Positions 20,462-32,695 are shown, numbered from the stretch's first letter. The stretch: DNA of 64,000 nt from Smallanthus sonchifolius (GCA_023525975.1 CM042023.1:18525501-18589500), one strand, 5' to 3'. The notes: generated by a model not told the origin, from the letters alone. Translations and numbers: made by a program.

Positions 20462-23400
20462 ATGGCAGAAGATGCAAGTAATGAACCATTGGATCCAAGA
20501 ATCCAAGATATGATAAAAGAGGAAGTGGCTAAGGCCTTCGAGCAAGCCACAACCTTGTTAATGGAAGAAATGAGAGGGGCTATCAAGCTTACCCTCGAAG
20601 ACGTGTTAAAGGAGAAGGAAAGGGTGCCACAGGGTTGTACCCTAAAAGAGTTTATGGTAATTAAGCCCAAGGAATATGACGGGCAAGTGGACCCGATTCT
20701 GAGCCACAGGTGGGTTGTGGATATGGAGTCTAATTTTGAGACTACTAAATGTAAGCCCGAGGATAGGGTGATGTTCAGTGTGCCTTTGTTGACTGGAAGG
20801 GCAAAGGAGTGGTTGTTGAATCTCCGCAAGGAGAGGGGTGTTTTGGGTGTGACCTCCATGTCTTGGGAGGAGTTTAAGGCGGCTTTTCTGAAGTATCATT
20901 GCCCGCAAGCCGCAGTTGATAGAATGACTGAGGAGTTTCTCTTCATGAGGCAAAAGAATGAGTCAATAGATAAGTTGGCTGGAGCTTTCTTTGATCGCGC
21001 CAAGTTCTGTCCGGACGTGGTGTCGACCGAGAAGGCGAAGATTGACAGATTTTATGCTATGTTGACTGTGGAATTCAGAGATAGCATATCTCCATCTTCT
21101 TTCACCACGCTTGTGGATTTGATAAACAGGTGTCGGGAAAGGGAAGTGGAGTTGAGGAGGCAAGAAGCTAGAGAAGAGAAGAGGAAAAGGGAAATTGTGG
21201 ATCAAGTGGTGAGCAAGATAAAGGGCGGGAGCCCTAGTAAGAAGCCTTTTACCAAGTTCTCTTCTTGAGGATGCAAAGTTTGTGGGAAGGAGCACTATGG
21301 GGATTGTAAGAAGGGAACGTCGAATTGTTACAAGTGTGGGAAGCCGGGGCATATGGCAAATCAGTGTCCAAGCCAGATTCGTATATGCTATAATTGTTAC
21401 AAGCCAGGACACCTTAGGGCGGATTGCCCGGATTTGAAGCAAGGTGGAAGCAAGAGAAAAGTTGAGATACCCAGGCCTAAGGGTAGAGCTTTCCACATAT
21501 TTGCGGAGGAAGCAAAGAACAACTCGGAGGTGGTGTCAGGTACATTCAAGATTAACTCATTACCTGCACTAGTTCTATTTGATTCGGGGGCTAGTCGTTC
21601 GTTTGTGTCTTTGAAATTTGTTAAGCATTCTTCTTTTGTAAGTAGCAAGTTAGATGAACCCTTAGAAATCGAAGCGGCTAATGATAAGAGTTTCCTTGTC
21701 TTTGACATTTTTAGAGATTATAAGTTGAGAGCGGGGGGTGAAACTTTCTTTATTGATTTGATTCCTTTGGCTATGGGAGATTTTGATGTTATTGTGGGGA
21801 TGGATTGGTTGTCAAAGAATAAGGCGAGTATTTTTTGTGGACCGAAGGCAATCCAACTTGTTTCCCTGTCGGGAGAGTCCATCTACATAGAAGGTGATAA
21901 AAAGGGTAAAGTAAGGTTGTGCACTTATGTGAAGGCGACCAAGTACATGGCGCGTGGGTGTAAGGCGTACATGGCTTGTGTCGCGGATGTGAATGAAAGA
22001 GTAAAGGAGATTCACGATGTACCGGTCGTGAACCAATCATAGATGTGTTTCCTGACGAGTTACCGGGGATTCCGCCGGATAGGGAGATAGAGTTTGGAAT
22101 TGATTTGATACCGGGTGCTAAGCCGGTAGCTAAAGCGCCTTATAGATTGGCACCGCCAGAAATGAAAGAACTCATGGAGCAATTACAAGAATTTCTTGAC
22201 AAGGGTTTTATACGCCCAAGTGTTTCACCTTGGGATGCGCCCGTTCTTTTCGTCAAAAAGAAGGATGGTAGCATGAGGATGTGTATGGATTACCGGGAGT
22301 TGAACAAGTTGACCGTGAAGAATAGGTACCCATTGCCTAGGATTGACGATCTTTTCGACCAATTGCAAGGGGCGTCATGGTTTTCTAAGATTGACTTGAA
22401 GTCCGGGTATCATCAGTTGAAAGTGAAGGAAGAAGATGTTCATAAGACAGCTTTTCGCACTCGTTACGGTCACTATGAGTTTACGGTTATGCCTTTCGGT
22501 TTGACCAACGCACCTACGTTTTTCATGGATCTCATGAACCGGGTGTGTAGACCGTTCCTTGATCGTTCGGTCATTGTGTTTATTGACGATCTTCTCATCT
22601 ATTCAAGGAGCGAGGGTGATCACGCTTGTCATTTGCGTGAGATTCTTGAAGTCTTGCAAAAGGAGAAGCTTTATGCTAAATTCTCCAAGTGCGCATTTTG
22701 GTTGCGCGAGATCCAATTCTTGGGTCATGTGATTAATGAAAAAGGAATTACCGTTGACCCATCCAAGATTATGGCGGTTAAAGATTGGTCATCACCGAAG
22801 ACGCCTTCGGAGATTAGAAGTTTCTTGGGGTTAGCGGGTTATTATCGGAGATTCATCGAAAACTTCTCTCGGATTGCTTTGCCGATGACGAAGTTGACTC
22901 GTAAGGAGACAAAGTTTGTTTGGAGTCCCGAGCAAGAATCTGCCTTTCAACTCTTGAAAGAAAAGTTGACTAAGGCGCCTGTTTTATCCTTGCCGGACGG
23001 GACCGAGGATTTTGTTGTTTATTCGGATGCCTCACATTCGGGGTTAGGGTGTGTTTTGATGCAAAGGGGGAAAGTGATTGCCTATGCATCTAGGCAATTA
23101 AAGACTCACGAGGTGAATTACCCAACCCATGATTTAGAGCTTGCAGCCGTGGTTTTCGCGCTCAAGATTTGGAGGCATTATTTGTATGGTGCTAAGTGTA
23201 CGATCTACACGGATCACAAAAGTCTCAAATATTTCTTTGACCAAAAGGACCTCAATATGAGGCAAAGACGGTGGCTTGAATTGGTTAAGGATTATGATTG
23301 TGAGATACTTTATCATCCGGGTAAAGCGAATGTTGTGGCGGATGCGCTTAGTAGGAAGTCAAATCATTCACCTATCAAGGTGAAGTCATTTAAGATGACA

Positions 23401-24875
23401 ATTTCATCATCTCTTATTGATGAAATCCGAGAGGTCCAAGTGTTAGCACTTGGTGGTGACTTGAAGAAAGAACGGATGATTTCTTATGTTGATAAGCTTG
23501 GTGAAAATAGCATGGGTTTGAAGACATGCTTTGATAGAATTTGGATACCTAGGTTGTCAAGTGTCTTGACAACTATTCTTGACGAGGCGCATAAATCCAA
23601 ATATTCTATCCATCCGGGGGCCACGAAGATGTTTTATGATTGAGGTGTCATTTTTGGTGGCCGGGTATGAGGCGTGATATTGTTAAGTATGTGGAGAAGT
23701 GTCTCACATGCTTAAGAGTTAAGGCGGAACATCAAAAGCCGTATGGAAAGCTTCAACCGCTTGAAATACCGCTTTGGAAATGAGAGAATATAACCATGGA
23801 TTTGATCACTAAACTACCAAAAACTCGAAAGGGTTATGATGCGATATGGGTAGTAGTGGATCGGTTGACGAAGAGTGCACATTTTCTTCCTATAAAGGAA
23901 ACATATTCTTCGGATAGACTGGCGGAAATGTATGTGAAGGAAATTGTGTCACATCATGGTGTGCCAGTGTCGATTATATCGGATCGTGATACGAGATTCA
24001 CTTCTCGTTTTTGGAAGAAATTCCATGAGGATATGGGGACAAGGTTGAACCTCAGCACCGCTTACCATCCACAAACGGATGGGCAAAGCGAGCGTACGAT
24101 TCAAACGCTCGAGGATATGTTGCGAGCGTGTGCCTTGGATTTTGGAGGTAGTTGGGACGACCATTTACCGTTGGCGGAATTCTCTTACAACAATAGTTAC
24201 CATTCTAGTATTGGTATGCCGCCTTTTGAGGCATTGTATGGGAGAAAGTGTCGAACACCCGTGTGTTGGGGTGAGATTGGTCAACGGGAGCTTGGTAGTG
24301 TCGAAGTGGTCAAGGAAACTAATGATAGTATTGACCAAATTAGAGCACGCTTGAAGGCGACTCAAGATCGCCAAAAGTCTTATGCGGATAATAGGAAGCG
24401 GGCGATTGAGTTTCAAGTGGGAGACTTTGTGCTTTTGAAAGTCTCTCCTTGGAAAGGGGTGATATGGTTTAGGAAACGAGGGAAGTTAAGTCCTCGTTTC
24501 ATCGGGCCGTTTAAGGTGATAGCAAAGGTGGGTACGGTAGCTTATCGTTTGGAGCTACTAGAGGGACTAAATAGACTTCATAACACATTTCATGTGTCTC
24601 ATTTACGGAAGTGTTTGGCGGATGAATCTACTTTTGTCCCTTTGGACGATATCGAATTGGATGAAAAGTTGAATTATGTTGAAGAACCGGTGACAATCTT
24701 GGATAGAAAAGTGAAGCGTTTGCGCAATAAAGAGATTAGCCAAGTTTTGGTGAGGTGGAAACATAGAAAGGGAGCGGAAATGACTTGGGAAACCGAAGAA
24801 GAAATGCTTAAACATTATCCGAACCTTTTATGTGAAGTCGGGTTTCGGGGACGAAACCCAAATAAGGGGAGGTGA
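20462..24875 (+). pseudogene. Broken gag-pol of chromovirus copy 1
   Basis: The start at 20462 is chosen because it aligns with the start in copy 2; the longer open frame from 20432 is not conserved. Domains in order: retrotransposon gag; CCHC knuckles ([14 protein letters not shown] and [14 protein letters not shown]); aspartic protease ([10 protein letters not shown]); reverse transcriptase (FIDD in [12 protein letters not shown]); RNase H ([10 protein letters not shown]); integrase (DDE core with [11 protein letters not shown]); and a C-terminal chromodomain ending ETEEEMLKHYPNL. Lesions: a TGA at 21266-21268 before the knuckles; a 1-bp deletion near 22037; a 1-bp deletion near 23640; and a TGA at 23781-23783 in place of Trp in the integrase. 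It cannot make a polyprotein. The chromodomain places it among chromoviruses, and Tekay/Del is the best clade guess. Confidence 0.9.
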
Positions 24876-24877
24876 TT

Positions 24878-26872
24878 TGTAACGAACCAAAATCCGGGTT
24901 TCGTTTTCAGGTAAATAAAGCATTTTAATAAATATTATGGTGAAAATAATATTTATGAAATAAGTTGAAATAAGTAGGTTTCAAGTTAATAATGAAGTTA
25001 TGTTAGTTTTAACTAACTATAGAATGAAATGAGTGAAATGGAAGTTAAGGGGCCAAATGTGTAAATGGCAAAATCTGCCATATTGACTAGCAAAAGTCAA
25101 AATAAACCTCATTTGTGTTGTTGAGGTCGTTTATGTTCAAGAGAAGAAAAAGGAGAAATCTCAATTGAAGCTCAAATCGTGCATTTAGAGCTTGATTTGT
25201 GGGGGTTTTGGCTTGCACATCACTCTCCTAACATCAAGTAAGTGATTTCTTTCCTTTGATTTCACTTTGAATGTGATATTTGGTGGGTTTTGAAGAAATC
25301 CGAAAATCATGTATGCGTGTGATGAATTAGTGTTAGATTATTGATAATCTAGCTAAACTAAAGTTAAAGAATGATGATTAACATCCTAGAACCCTTTGAT
25401 TTTGATTATGAGAAGTTAGGGTTCATATGGTGAAAATTGGGGGTGTTTGAGTCATAATGTTAGAATGGTGAATTAATGAAGATTAAGTGTTTTTAAGATG
25501 TTAGACACTAGACCAAACACCAAATTAACTTAATAATAATTTTTGAAAGAAGAATTAGTGTTAAGATTAAGTTAATGAAACTCAAGTAGGTGAGTTTGTG
25601 GTGAAAGAGGGTGTTTGGTTATGAGGATAACCCAAACGGGTCAATTTGGGTTGGAATTGAGAAATTGAGTTGTGAACTCAATTGTAATGAAATTTTGGTA
25701 TATGTTAGATTACTAAACTAGGCGAATGTGTTTAGGTAATCAAATTGCAAAGCTTGAGAGCGGTGCGGGATCTTCTAACCCGAAAGGTAAGTGCCTATGC
25801 ACTTACTTAGTATTGATGATAAATGGTGAATTTTGTGAATTATGTGTTATGTGATTGTGAACATACTTGTGATATGATAAATTGTGAATGATTTAGTATG
25901 TACAATGAATGAATGTAGTTATAGTGTTAAGCTATAATGGAAATGGATTATGTGTTGATCATAAATGAAACGGGGATAAATGAGTTTTATGCAAGGTTGT
26001 ATGTATAATGTGTAAAGTTGCACAATTTGTTATGTGGTATGAATGAGCATGAAATTGTATGCATAATTGAAGGAATGTAGTTATAGTATTTATACTATAA
26101 TAGATATGTTGATATGTAGTTATGGTCTATGAACCATAATGGATAGAATGGATATGGAGTTATGGTCTAAGTACCATAATGGATAGAATGGATATGGAGT
26201 TATGGTCTAAGTACCATAATGGATAGATTAGTTATGGAGTTATGATCTCGTATACTTTGGGATATGAAGTTATGGCCTACGTGCCATAATGGAAATGGAA
26301 AAGTGATAATGAAATGATGAAAGTAACTTGTAGGTGATATACAAGTGTATGAAATCCTTAATTGGCCAAATGGGGGTTAACGGGTCAAATGGGTGAAAGG
26401 TGTGAAAACAAGTTGTAAATACTTGTTGATTGTGTTTATCTCATTACTAATGGTTATAAGTTTATGTGGTTATGCAGGGAAAGCTCCGAAATAGGTCAAG
26501 GTCAACGTCCAAGCTTGGAGGGTTCTCGTATGCATTTTTGGTATTTTGAGGATTTTTGTAAAATCCTTGTAAAATGGTGTAATTTGGCATAAAAGTTATG
26601 TTTTGATGTAATCATATGTTGTCATGATGTTTTTGGTCAAAAATCTAAGGGTTGGTAAAGTTTTGATGTTAAGCAAAATGAAAAAAAAAATGGCTAAGTA
26701 TGAACTGCAGAAAAAGCTGGAAACTTTCTGTGAAAAAGGCCTCCTCGCGGGCCGCGACGGGTGTGGTCTATGTTTCTCGCGGGACGCGAGAGGTAAAGAA
26801 AAAAAAAAAAAAAAATTCTGCGATTTAGACTTTCGCGCGTTAAAGCTTTGTTTTTAAAAGTGGTGTGTTTCA
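24878..26872 (+). repeat. 3' LTR of chromovirus copy 1
   Basis: It begins TGTAACGAACC just after the polypurine tract (AGGGGAGGT, about 24865-24873) and ends TTTCA. It carries the same internal tandem array and GC hairpins as the 5' LTR. Confidence 0.9.
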
Positions 26873-27230
26873 ATAACTTCAAGGATTAAATCTAAATCTA
26901 AAGGTGTTCATAAGATAGTTGAATATGCCTCATTGTCTGCGAAATTTGATGCCCTTTCATCGAAAGTCGAGAAAATGAAAGTAAATAAGGTTGAACAAAT
27001 CCGTGAGTATTGTAAAGGTTCACATAGCACTTCTGATTATTCTTAGCTCGCTGTTGATTAACAAGCTTACTGGGAAAGTGGCAAGAGCTTATAAAGCAAT
27101 TCCTTTGGGAATAGTTATAACCCTGGATGGCGTAATCACCCAAACTTCAGTTACATTCAATATATACCTCAATTCCTTCATATATGCCCGTTCATATACC
27201 TTCAAAGACGTGTAATACGACCTGAGGAAG
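26873..27230 (+). pseudogene. Athila-like gag relic
   Basis: In one frame the sequence reads a decayed zinc-knuckle-like YCKGSHSTSD and then YNPGWRNHPNFSY (about 27114-27155), the hallmark block of plant Athila (Ty3/gypsy) gag. Stops interrupt it. It is the flank of chromovirus copy 1, so an older Athila element probably lies underneath. Confidence 0.65.
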
Positions 27231-28769
27231 GCCATAATTGAAGAATTTGAGTTGGAGATCACTTTTGAGCAGAAGCATTGGAGACTGAAGCCCTCATTTT
27301 GGTTCTATTTTCCTTGTATATCTTTGATGTTATATTTCTACTTGTTTATTTTTCCTTTCTGTGCTATGAGTAGCTAAACTCTTTTGTCTCATCTAGATGT
27401 AGATGAATTTTGACTAAGAAAGTTAATTGTTTGATTATGTTCATGAATCTTTGATGATTTGATTAATCTTATTTCAAGATCTTATGTTGCATATGTGTTT
27501 CTACTATTATTTGATTCAGCTTTGAGCTAGATGTTGGTTTAGTTCTAGAGTTGAAGGTCTGCTCTATAGAATTATTATTCAACGTTATTAGGTTGTAGTC
27601 TTCGGGCTATAGTCTGGGTCTTGCTACTCTGCTGAGAGCAAGGTAGGTCTAGGTTATCTCGGGTAAAGTAAAAGCACTACTTAATAATTAATTCAGAATA
27701 AAAGGAATTAAAAGTTTATTAGAGTTTCTCTTGTCTACTTTGGAATTAGTAAAAATCCTTGAGTGATGTTTACTCTGGATATGTCTTGGGGGTTCTAAGA
27801 CATAAGATAGTTGATTAAGATTTGTTACAGTGTTAGTGTTGTCTATGACACGATCATTCCTTGGATTTCAAATAACCCTATCGAGTGATGATTCATGTTA
27901 CAAGCTTAATCCTTAAGGTGGTGGTTATTCTTTGTAGTTGTGGCCTAGAAGGACCGACAGTGAGTCCGAAACTTTTAGATCGTCGCTCTTCTAGGTTACT
28001 CTGGCGAAATCCTAGCTTTTTAGGGAAGCACCCCCATAAATCCAGTCATTCAATTATTCATTCTAGTACTAGTCAAAAGGAGTCGAAACCTAGATGATAC
28101 AACCTCCCCATCTCTAATTTTATGAAAAAAGTTATTTTCTATCTTATTTAAAACCTGAAATATCAGTTAAGAAGATATTGATATAAAGTCTAGTATTATG
28201 AGTTGTCACCGGTGTCAATGAATCGATAGTTAGTTCTTATCATGAGTATATTGCAGATATAATAAGTGCACTTGCCTAACGTGTGTATGATATTCAATAA
28301 TAAAAACCATTTTAATAAATTTAAAACTTGTTACTAGAGTTCTTAGGATTTCTCTATACATGCACGAACAACACTCTGCGTAATTATATGCAAACTATGT
28401 GTAATTATAAACCTATGTTTTGTAATTATATAAGGACTTCCGGAATAATCATTTCTAAAATAAAATAACTCGCGTACATTAAAGATATTTGAGATTAACA
28501 ATAACGAGAAACTTCTTTTTGTTAAATTTAAGTTAAAAAGTTAAACGTGTAAATGTACTTATTTTTATTTTCTCTTTTACGGCCTATTCATATTCAACTC
28601 GCTATTAATTACAGTCATGTAATCAAATTAAAAATAAAAGATTTATTCTTAACATTTTGTATAAAAATATTTTCTTTTAGTAACTCTTCCGTATAAGAGA
28701 AGAGTGTTTTAAATATAAAGTGATTAAAATAGATTTTAATGCAAATATAAAACATTAAATTATACCTTA
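27231..28769. other. 1.5 kb without a recognised gene
   Basis: No domain, RNA gene or transposon end is identified. The 70-codon frame at 27885-28097 has no recognisable features. Bases 28752-28769 begin the duplicated block shared with 3350. Confidence 0.4.
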
Positions 28770-29555
28770 GAGCATTCACATCAGCTCTCCCATATCTACC
28801 CTTATCTCTAAATTATAAAAAAAAACATGAAAAATCATGTAATTTTACACCCACATCAGCTCCCCCATCTCCATCTCCATTCTCTATATTTTTAGAGGAA
28901 ACTATAACCACTCTTTATATTTTGGGGGTCATCATTCACCCCTTATTCATTATTTTACTAGGTTAGAAACCCGATGTATTACACGGGTTGAATAAATACA
29001 ATATTATATATACTTATTAATAAATATTTACATATTACATATTTATGACCTATTACATAGTTTTTTAATACAAATTGTTGAAACGTTATATAGTTATTTA
29101 TTAAAAATGTTTTATAAAAGAATGAAAGAAATGTTCAATTTATAAAAATGTTTTATGAACAAACCTAATTTTTTTAAATAAAAAATATTTTATAAAAAGA
29201 ATTATAGAAATAATTATCATTTAATAGGAGAGAGATGGAAACAAAAAATTATAAAAAAATAATTAAAGAAATTTGTATAATTAATATAAGAGAGATGCGA
29301 GAAAATGTTGAGGATGCATAGAAAAGTGACAAATGTCCTACAAAAACCTTTATTTATTAAATAGTATAGATATAGATACTTTTGTACGTGTGTGAGTGGA
29401 ATAAAAAGAAAAAGATAATAATAAATAAATAAGTATTATTTAATTAAAATAAGAGATAGATATGAAGAGTCTGATGTGGAAGCTTTTTAAAAAGTGAGAT
29501 ATAAATTTAAGAAATAATAATTTTTAGTTAAATTATAAGAATGACATTAATGCTC
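28770..29555. mobile_element. PIF/Harbinger-type MITE, interrupted by a Helitron
   Basis: The terminal inverted repeat is GAGCATT...AATGCTC with target duplications TTA (28767-28769 and 29556-29558), the pattern of PIF/Harbinger (Tourist) elements. Removing the Helitron at 28958-29370 leaves about 373 bp. There is no coding capacity. Confidence 0.75.
28958..29370 (-). mobile_element. Non-autonomous Helitron nested in the MITE
   Basis: On the minus strand it starts TCTATACTATTTAATAAATA (29370 downward). It ends with a hairpin CCCGTGTAATACATCGGG, a short spacer and CTAG at 28961-28958. The flanks are A and T, the Helitron target. It is a close relative of 11568-12003. Confidence 0.8.
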
Positions 29556-29723
29556 TTAGAAATGGTGTAAAGTGAACATGATGATTTAAGTTAGCTATCA
29601 TTTATTAGCAATAGGACACATTATTGTTACAAATCATTAACTCCTTAATAATATTATGATGTGATTAAATGATGCAATATTATTATATCTACTCTTTTCG
29701 TACCCATATTTTCATCCTCTTAG

Positions 29724-29731
29724 TATTTAAA
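29724..29731 (+). promoter_or_regulatory. Candidate TATA box of the cysteine-rich peptide gene
   Basis: TATTTAAA lies about 100 bp upstream of the ATG at 29829. Position and sequence fit a plant core promoter. Not tested. Confidence 0.4.
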
Positions 29732-29828
29732 GGAACATCCTAGGTTCACTAGAATATAGGACTTCAAGAAGAGAAGGTTTGAACACAATTTGTCACCTAG
29801 GAAATCGTAATTCTATCACATACCTTAA

Positions 29829-30137
29829 ATGGCGAAGGTGTTCATCGTGATATGCTTCCTATTCCTTGTATCAATATCAGGTTTGAAACCATCTACTCTT
29901 CTTAAAATTGAACACTAAAATAAGTTACATTTTTCTTTTTATTTTGATTATTTGTTATGATCATCAACAGGTTCTTCCGGTATGTCAACATTTCCATCAA
30001 AGCAGAAGGACTTGGTGAATCCTCAAAGTGCACCTAGGTGTACAGACCGTAGTCAATGTGCAAGATATTGTCGATGTAGTGTCAATATACAAGTATGTTT
30101 TAGTCACCGTTGTTATTGCGGTATAACATTGTGTTAA
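29829..30137 (+). CDS. Secreted cysteine-rich (defensin-like) peptide, two exons
   Basis: Exon 1 is 29829-29880 and exon 2 is 29971-30137, joined across a 90-bp intron (GT at 29881, AG ending 29970); the product is 72 residues. Residues 1-17 (MAKVFIVICFLFLVSIS) form a strong signal peptide, and the intron falls right after them, as in plant defensin-like (DEFL/LCR/NCR) genes. The mature part has eight cysteines spaced C-x5-C-x3-C-x-C-x6-C-x4-C-x-C-x4-C, containing the C-x3-C and C-x-C pairs of a CS-alpha-beta fold. The stop is at 30135-30137, with AATAAA at 30186-30191. Proteins of this class are secreted antimicrobial, signalling or pollen-pistil peptides, but which role applies cannot be told. 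Expression is unproven, though intact splice sites, signal peptide and spacing argue for a real gene. Confidence 0.75.
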
Positions 30138-30842
30138 TATGTTTAAAGAGACAAAGGCTACTAAGCAATTAGTTTAGCCATTATAAATAAAGATTATAAA
30201 ATTATATTTTATATGAAGTTTACTTTGTTGATTATGTCAACTAATATAAATGTTTGCGTATAAAGGATAATTAAATTATGACACGAAGCAAATATTTGAA
30301 ATAATTATATTGAGCATATGCAAATCCTTGGGTAACAAAATTCAGCCTATCGATCAACTATGGTATTTTAAGTTGAATTGTATACATCATTGGGCTTTGC
30401 TTAACAATACAAAGACTTCGTCTTTTAAGTTTTAACCGTTCGAGCATTATCGCTTCTTTATTTTAATCGTTTTATACATTCTTTTATTATAAAGGCCCAA
30501 CAAGACTAAACCGTGAAACTATGTTGAAGCCAAACCGTTAGTAACGGTTTGGTTTGGTTTTGGTTTAACCATCCTAAGGGTTTGACTCACGATTTGACAT
30601 AAAAACCGACAAAACTTCATATATCCAACCTGTAAGCTTTTAAATCACATGAGAATTAAAAACAGGAACAATGCATTTCGATTACTTAGAACATTCAAAA
30701 TTACAATTTTACCATTTAGAAATATGAACTAATCAATAGCAACAGATACTGTAATTAGAACTAAAAACTAGAAAATAGGTCGATCAAGAACCACAAGAAC
30801 AATCACCACCGCACCCAATGTTTTTCAGAGATCAAGGTTCAC
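30138..30842. other. Intergenic between peptide gene and MYB gene
   Basis: Bases about 30262-30470 match the duplicated block at 6959-6993 and 10283-10400. No gene is seen. The 88-codon plus frame at 30818-31084 is the complement of the MYB last exon. Confidence 0.5.
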
Positions 30843-31928
30843 TCAGTACTCAGAATATCCATCAAAAAGCTGAGGGAAATCGAATTGTATTTCGCGATCC
30901 TGGTTTAAAATCGACTCCACAAAAGAAACAGAAGTATCAGCAACATCTAAGCTGTTTTTCCTGTGATCTACCACCAACCCATTGCAGGTACTCGCATGTT
31001 CGCCACTTGCTGGTAAAATGCCAGATTCGGGCTCATTGGTGCACTCTTGTTCTTGGTCTCCAACAAGATAGTCACTCCAAATGAAGGGTGAAGATGGTAA
31101 ATTCACTTGGACTTTAGATTCAGGTGATGATGTAGAAGATGAGGCTGCTTCATTGATGACTTGAAAATGAGCCGTTATCAGATTCATTGTAGTGTGCTGT
31201 TCTTGAAACGGGTCGATCATTGTTAATGAGCTTTCGGCCCGTGAGAAATCAATGGGTTCGTGGTGTCTCTGATCTGAAGATCTTGTGTTTTGCGGGATGA
31301 TGTCGTTGATGTTTCCATAATCGGAAAGAAGCTGACCAAACGGTTTGTGGGTGATCGGGTCGATCCCCATTTTAGAAAGCTTCTTTTTTAGTTTTGTGTT
31401 CCAGTGATTCTTCACATCATTATCTGTCCTTCCTGGTAGTTGCTTTGCTATCAAAGACCACCTAACAAACAAGCATACCCAGTAAAATCTCACTCATAAC
31501 AGAGTTATTGGCAGGATATCATAGCCCACCTAAATATATAAGAAACTTTTTTTTTAATTTACATGATAAATATGATCAACTCACCGGCTACCTATGGCTT
31601 GGTGGTACCTCAAAATGAGTTCTTCTTCAAGAGGGGTGAAGCTATCATGTTTGAGATCTGGTCTCAGATAATTCGTCCATCTTAATCTGCAACTTTTCCC
31701 GCATCTGTTAAGACCTGTACAAGTATGCACACACACGCGATACGCGTCATTATAAAAGTTAACAATAATCAAGTCTAGTAACACGAAACGACCTGCTTTT
31801 TGGGGAACCAAAGTCCAGTTACCGATGCCATGACTAGCAACATATGCAAGAATCTTTGCATCTTCTTCAGCTGTCCACGGGCCTTTCTTGACATGCGATT
31901 TATCACAACAAGGAGGTCGTCTTCCCAT
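30843..31928 (-). CDS. TDF1: R2R3-MYB transcription factor, TDF1/MYB35-like
   Basis: Three exons on the minus strand: 31793-31928, 31585-31714 (130 bp, the conserved second-exon length of R2R3-MYBs) and 30843-31461. The introns are 78 and 123 bp with GT/AG ends; the product is 294 residues. It starts [19 protein letters not shown]. The R2 and R3 repeats follow, with the regular Trp pattern and the third-repeat helix [19 protein letters not shown] (R3's first Trp is Phe, as usual). [27 protein letters not shown] and the subgroup tail [11 protein letters not shown] match AtMYB35 (TDF1). The C terminus, SFVESIL...DFPQLFDGY, parallels TDF1's SFVDEIL...QFPQLLNDF. The known TDF1 role is nuclear control of tapetum development and pollen formation downstream of DYT1. 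Orthology is inferred from these motifs. The start is fixed by the conserved MGR opening. Confidence 0.88.
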
Positions 31929-32421
31929 CGATTAATATCGTAAATCACACACACACACAAACACACAGTAGGTGGAATTGGAATGGGAATGGAAATAGGA
32001 ATGGGAGTGGTGATGGTGATGCAAGTTTTAGAAGCATTCATATGATGAGGGGGTGTGAGGGGACATTTAACAAGTGCCAAGGCAACAAAAGCATGTAGAT
32101 TGGCTTCCTGATGAACATATTGCATGCATGATCTCCTCATGCATTACTATATGTATGCTCCATAGATATAATTCAAAAACAGAATAATAATGTTATAGTG
32201 ATTTGTATATTATGCATTGAAAGTTGTACATTACTGTTTTATTTGTTAGAAGTATTCAAAATACCGAGAAGGTGCTTTATGTGAATGAAAAGTAGGTCAG
32301 CGTGAGAACCTACTGTTTGCATATTAAGTTATAGTCCGGGATGAAAACCGGGCCATTTTGAGTAACTTGTTTGGCAAGTTTACATTTACCTAATTAACCC
32401 TTTAACTTTTGTTGTACAATT
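31929..32421 (-). promoter_or_regulatory. MYB gene 5' flank with pyrimidine-rich leader
   Basis: Immediately upstream of the MYB ATG the minus strand carries a CT/CA-rich stretch (31940-32020, CCATTCC and CACACA repeats), probably 5' UTR. No confident TATA box is picked. The 121-codon minus frame at 31775-32140 runs through this leader in another frame and is not a gene. Confidence 0.4.
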
Positions 32422-32469
32422 CTAACATTTTTAAACCCATGCTTCAATTGGGGAGCTTTACAATTCTAA

Positions 32470-32695
32470 GGGTGGTGGGTACCCTTCATGCCCGCCTGGA
32501 AGGGTGATCCACGACGACATCTACAGCTTTTGGGTTTCGGGAAAAGCAGGAAGGGGCCGCCGATGGGGGCAAATTTTTGTGAAGAGCCGGAGAAGAAATC
32601 GAGAAGGACCGGATCAGGAGATTGGGAACACCGTCCCCCTTTATCGCGGCCAACGATCGGGAGAGCGGGAAGCGAGAGCTCCATACCCTACGCCC
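32470..32695. mobile_element. GC-rich Harbinger-like MITE in a duplicated target
   Basis: A 226-bp GC-rich block is flanked by TAA on both sides (32467-32469 and 32696-32698). It has imperfect inverted ends (GGGTGGTGGGTA and, reversed, GGGCGTAGGGTA). The target itself is duplicated: a 34-bp direct repeat with two mismatches lies at 32422-32455 and 32695-32728. Short frames on both strands over it look like by-products of high GC content. Confidence 0.55.

Larger units (their letters stand above)
17950..26872 (+). mobile_element. Ty3/gypsy chromovirus (Tekay-like), decayed copy 1
   Basis: An 8.9-kb element with LTRs of about 1.99 kb at 17950-19939 and 24878-26872, an initiator-Met primer-binding site, gag-pol, and a polypurine tract. 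The 5' LTR lacks the first seven bases (TGTAACG), and no target duplication is visible (right flank ATAAC, left flank ending ATAGA). The LTR pair differs at only about seven sites by eye, yet the coding region has at least four lesions. The same family recurs at 48704-57239. Confidence 0.9.

Noticed and set aside
31775..32140. 121-codon minus-strand frame upstream of and overlapping the MYB gene
   Set aside because: It is a shadow frame running through the MYB leader and first exon in a different register.
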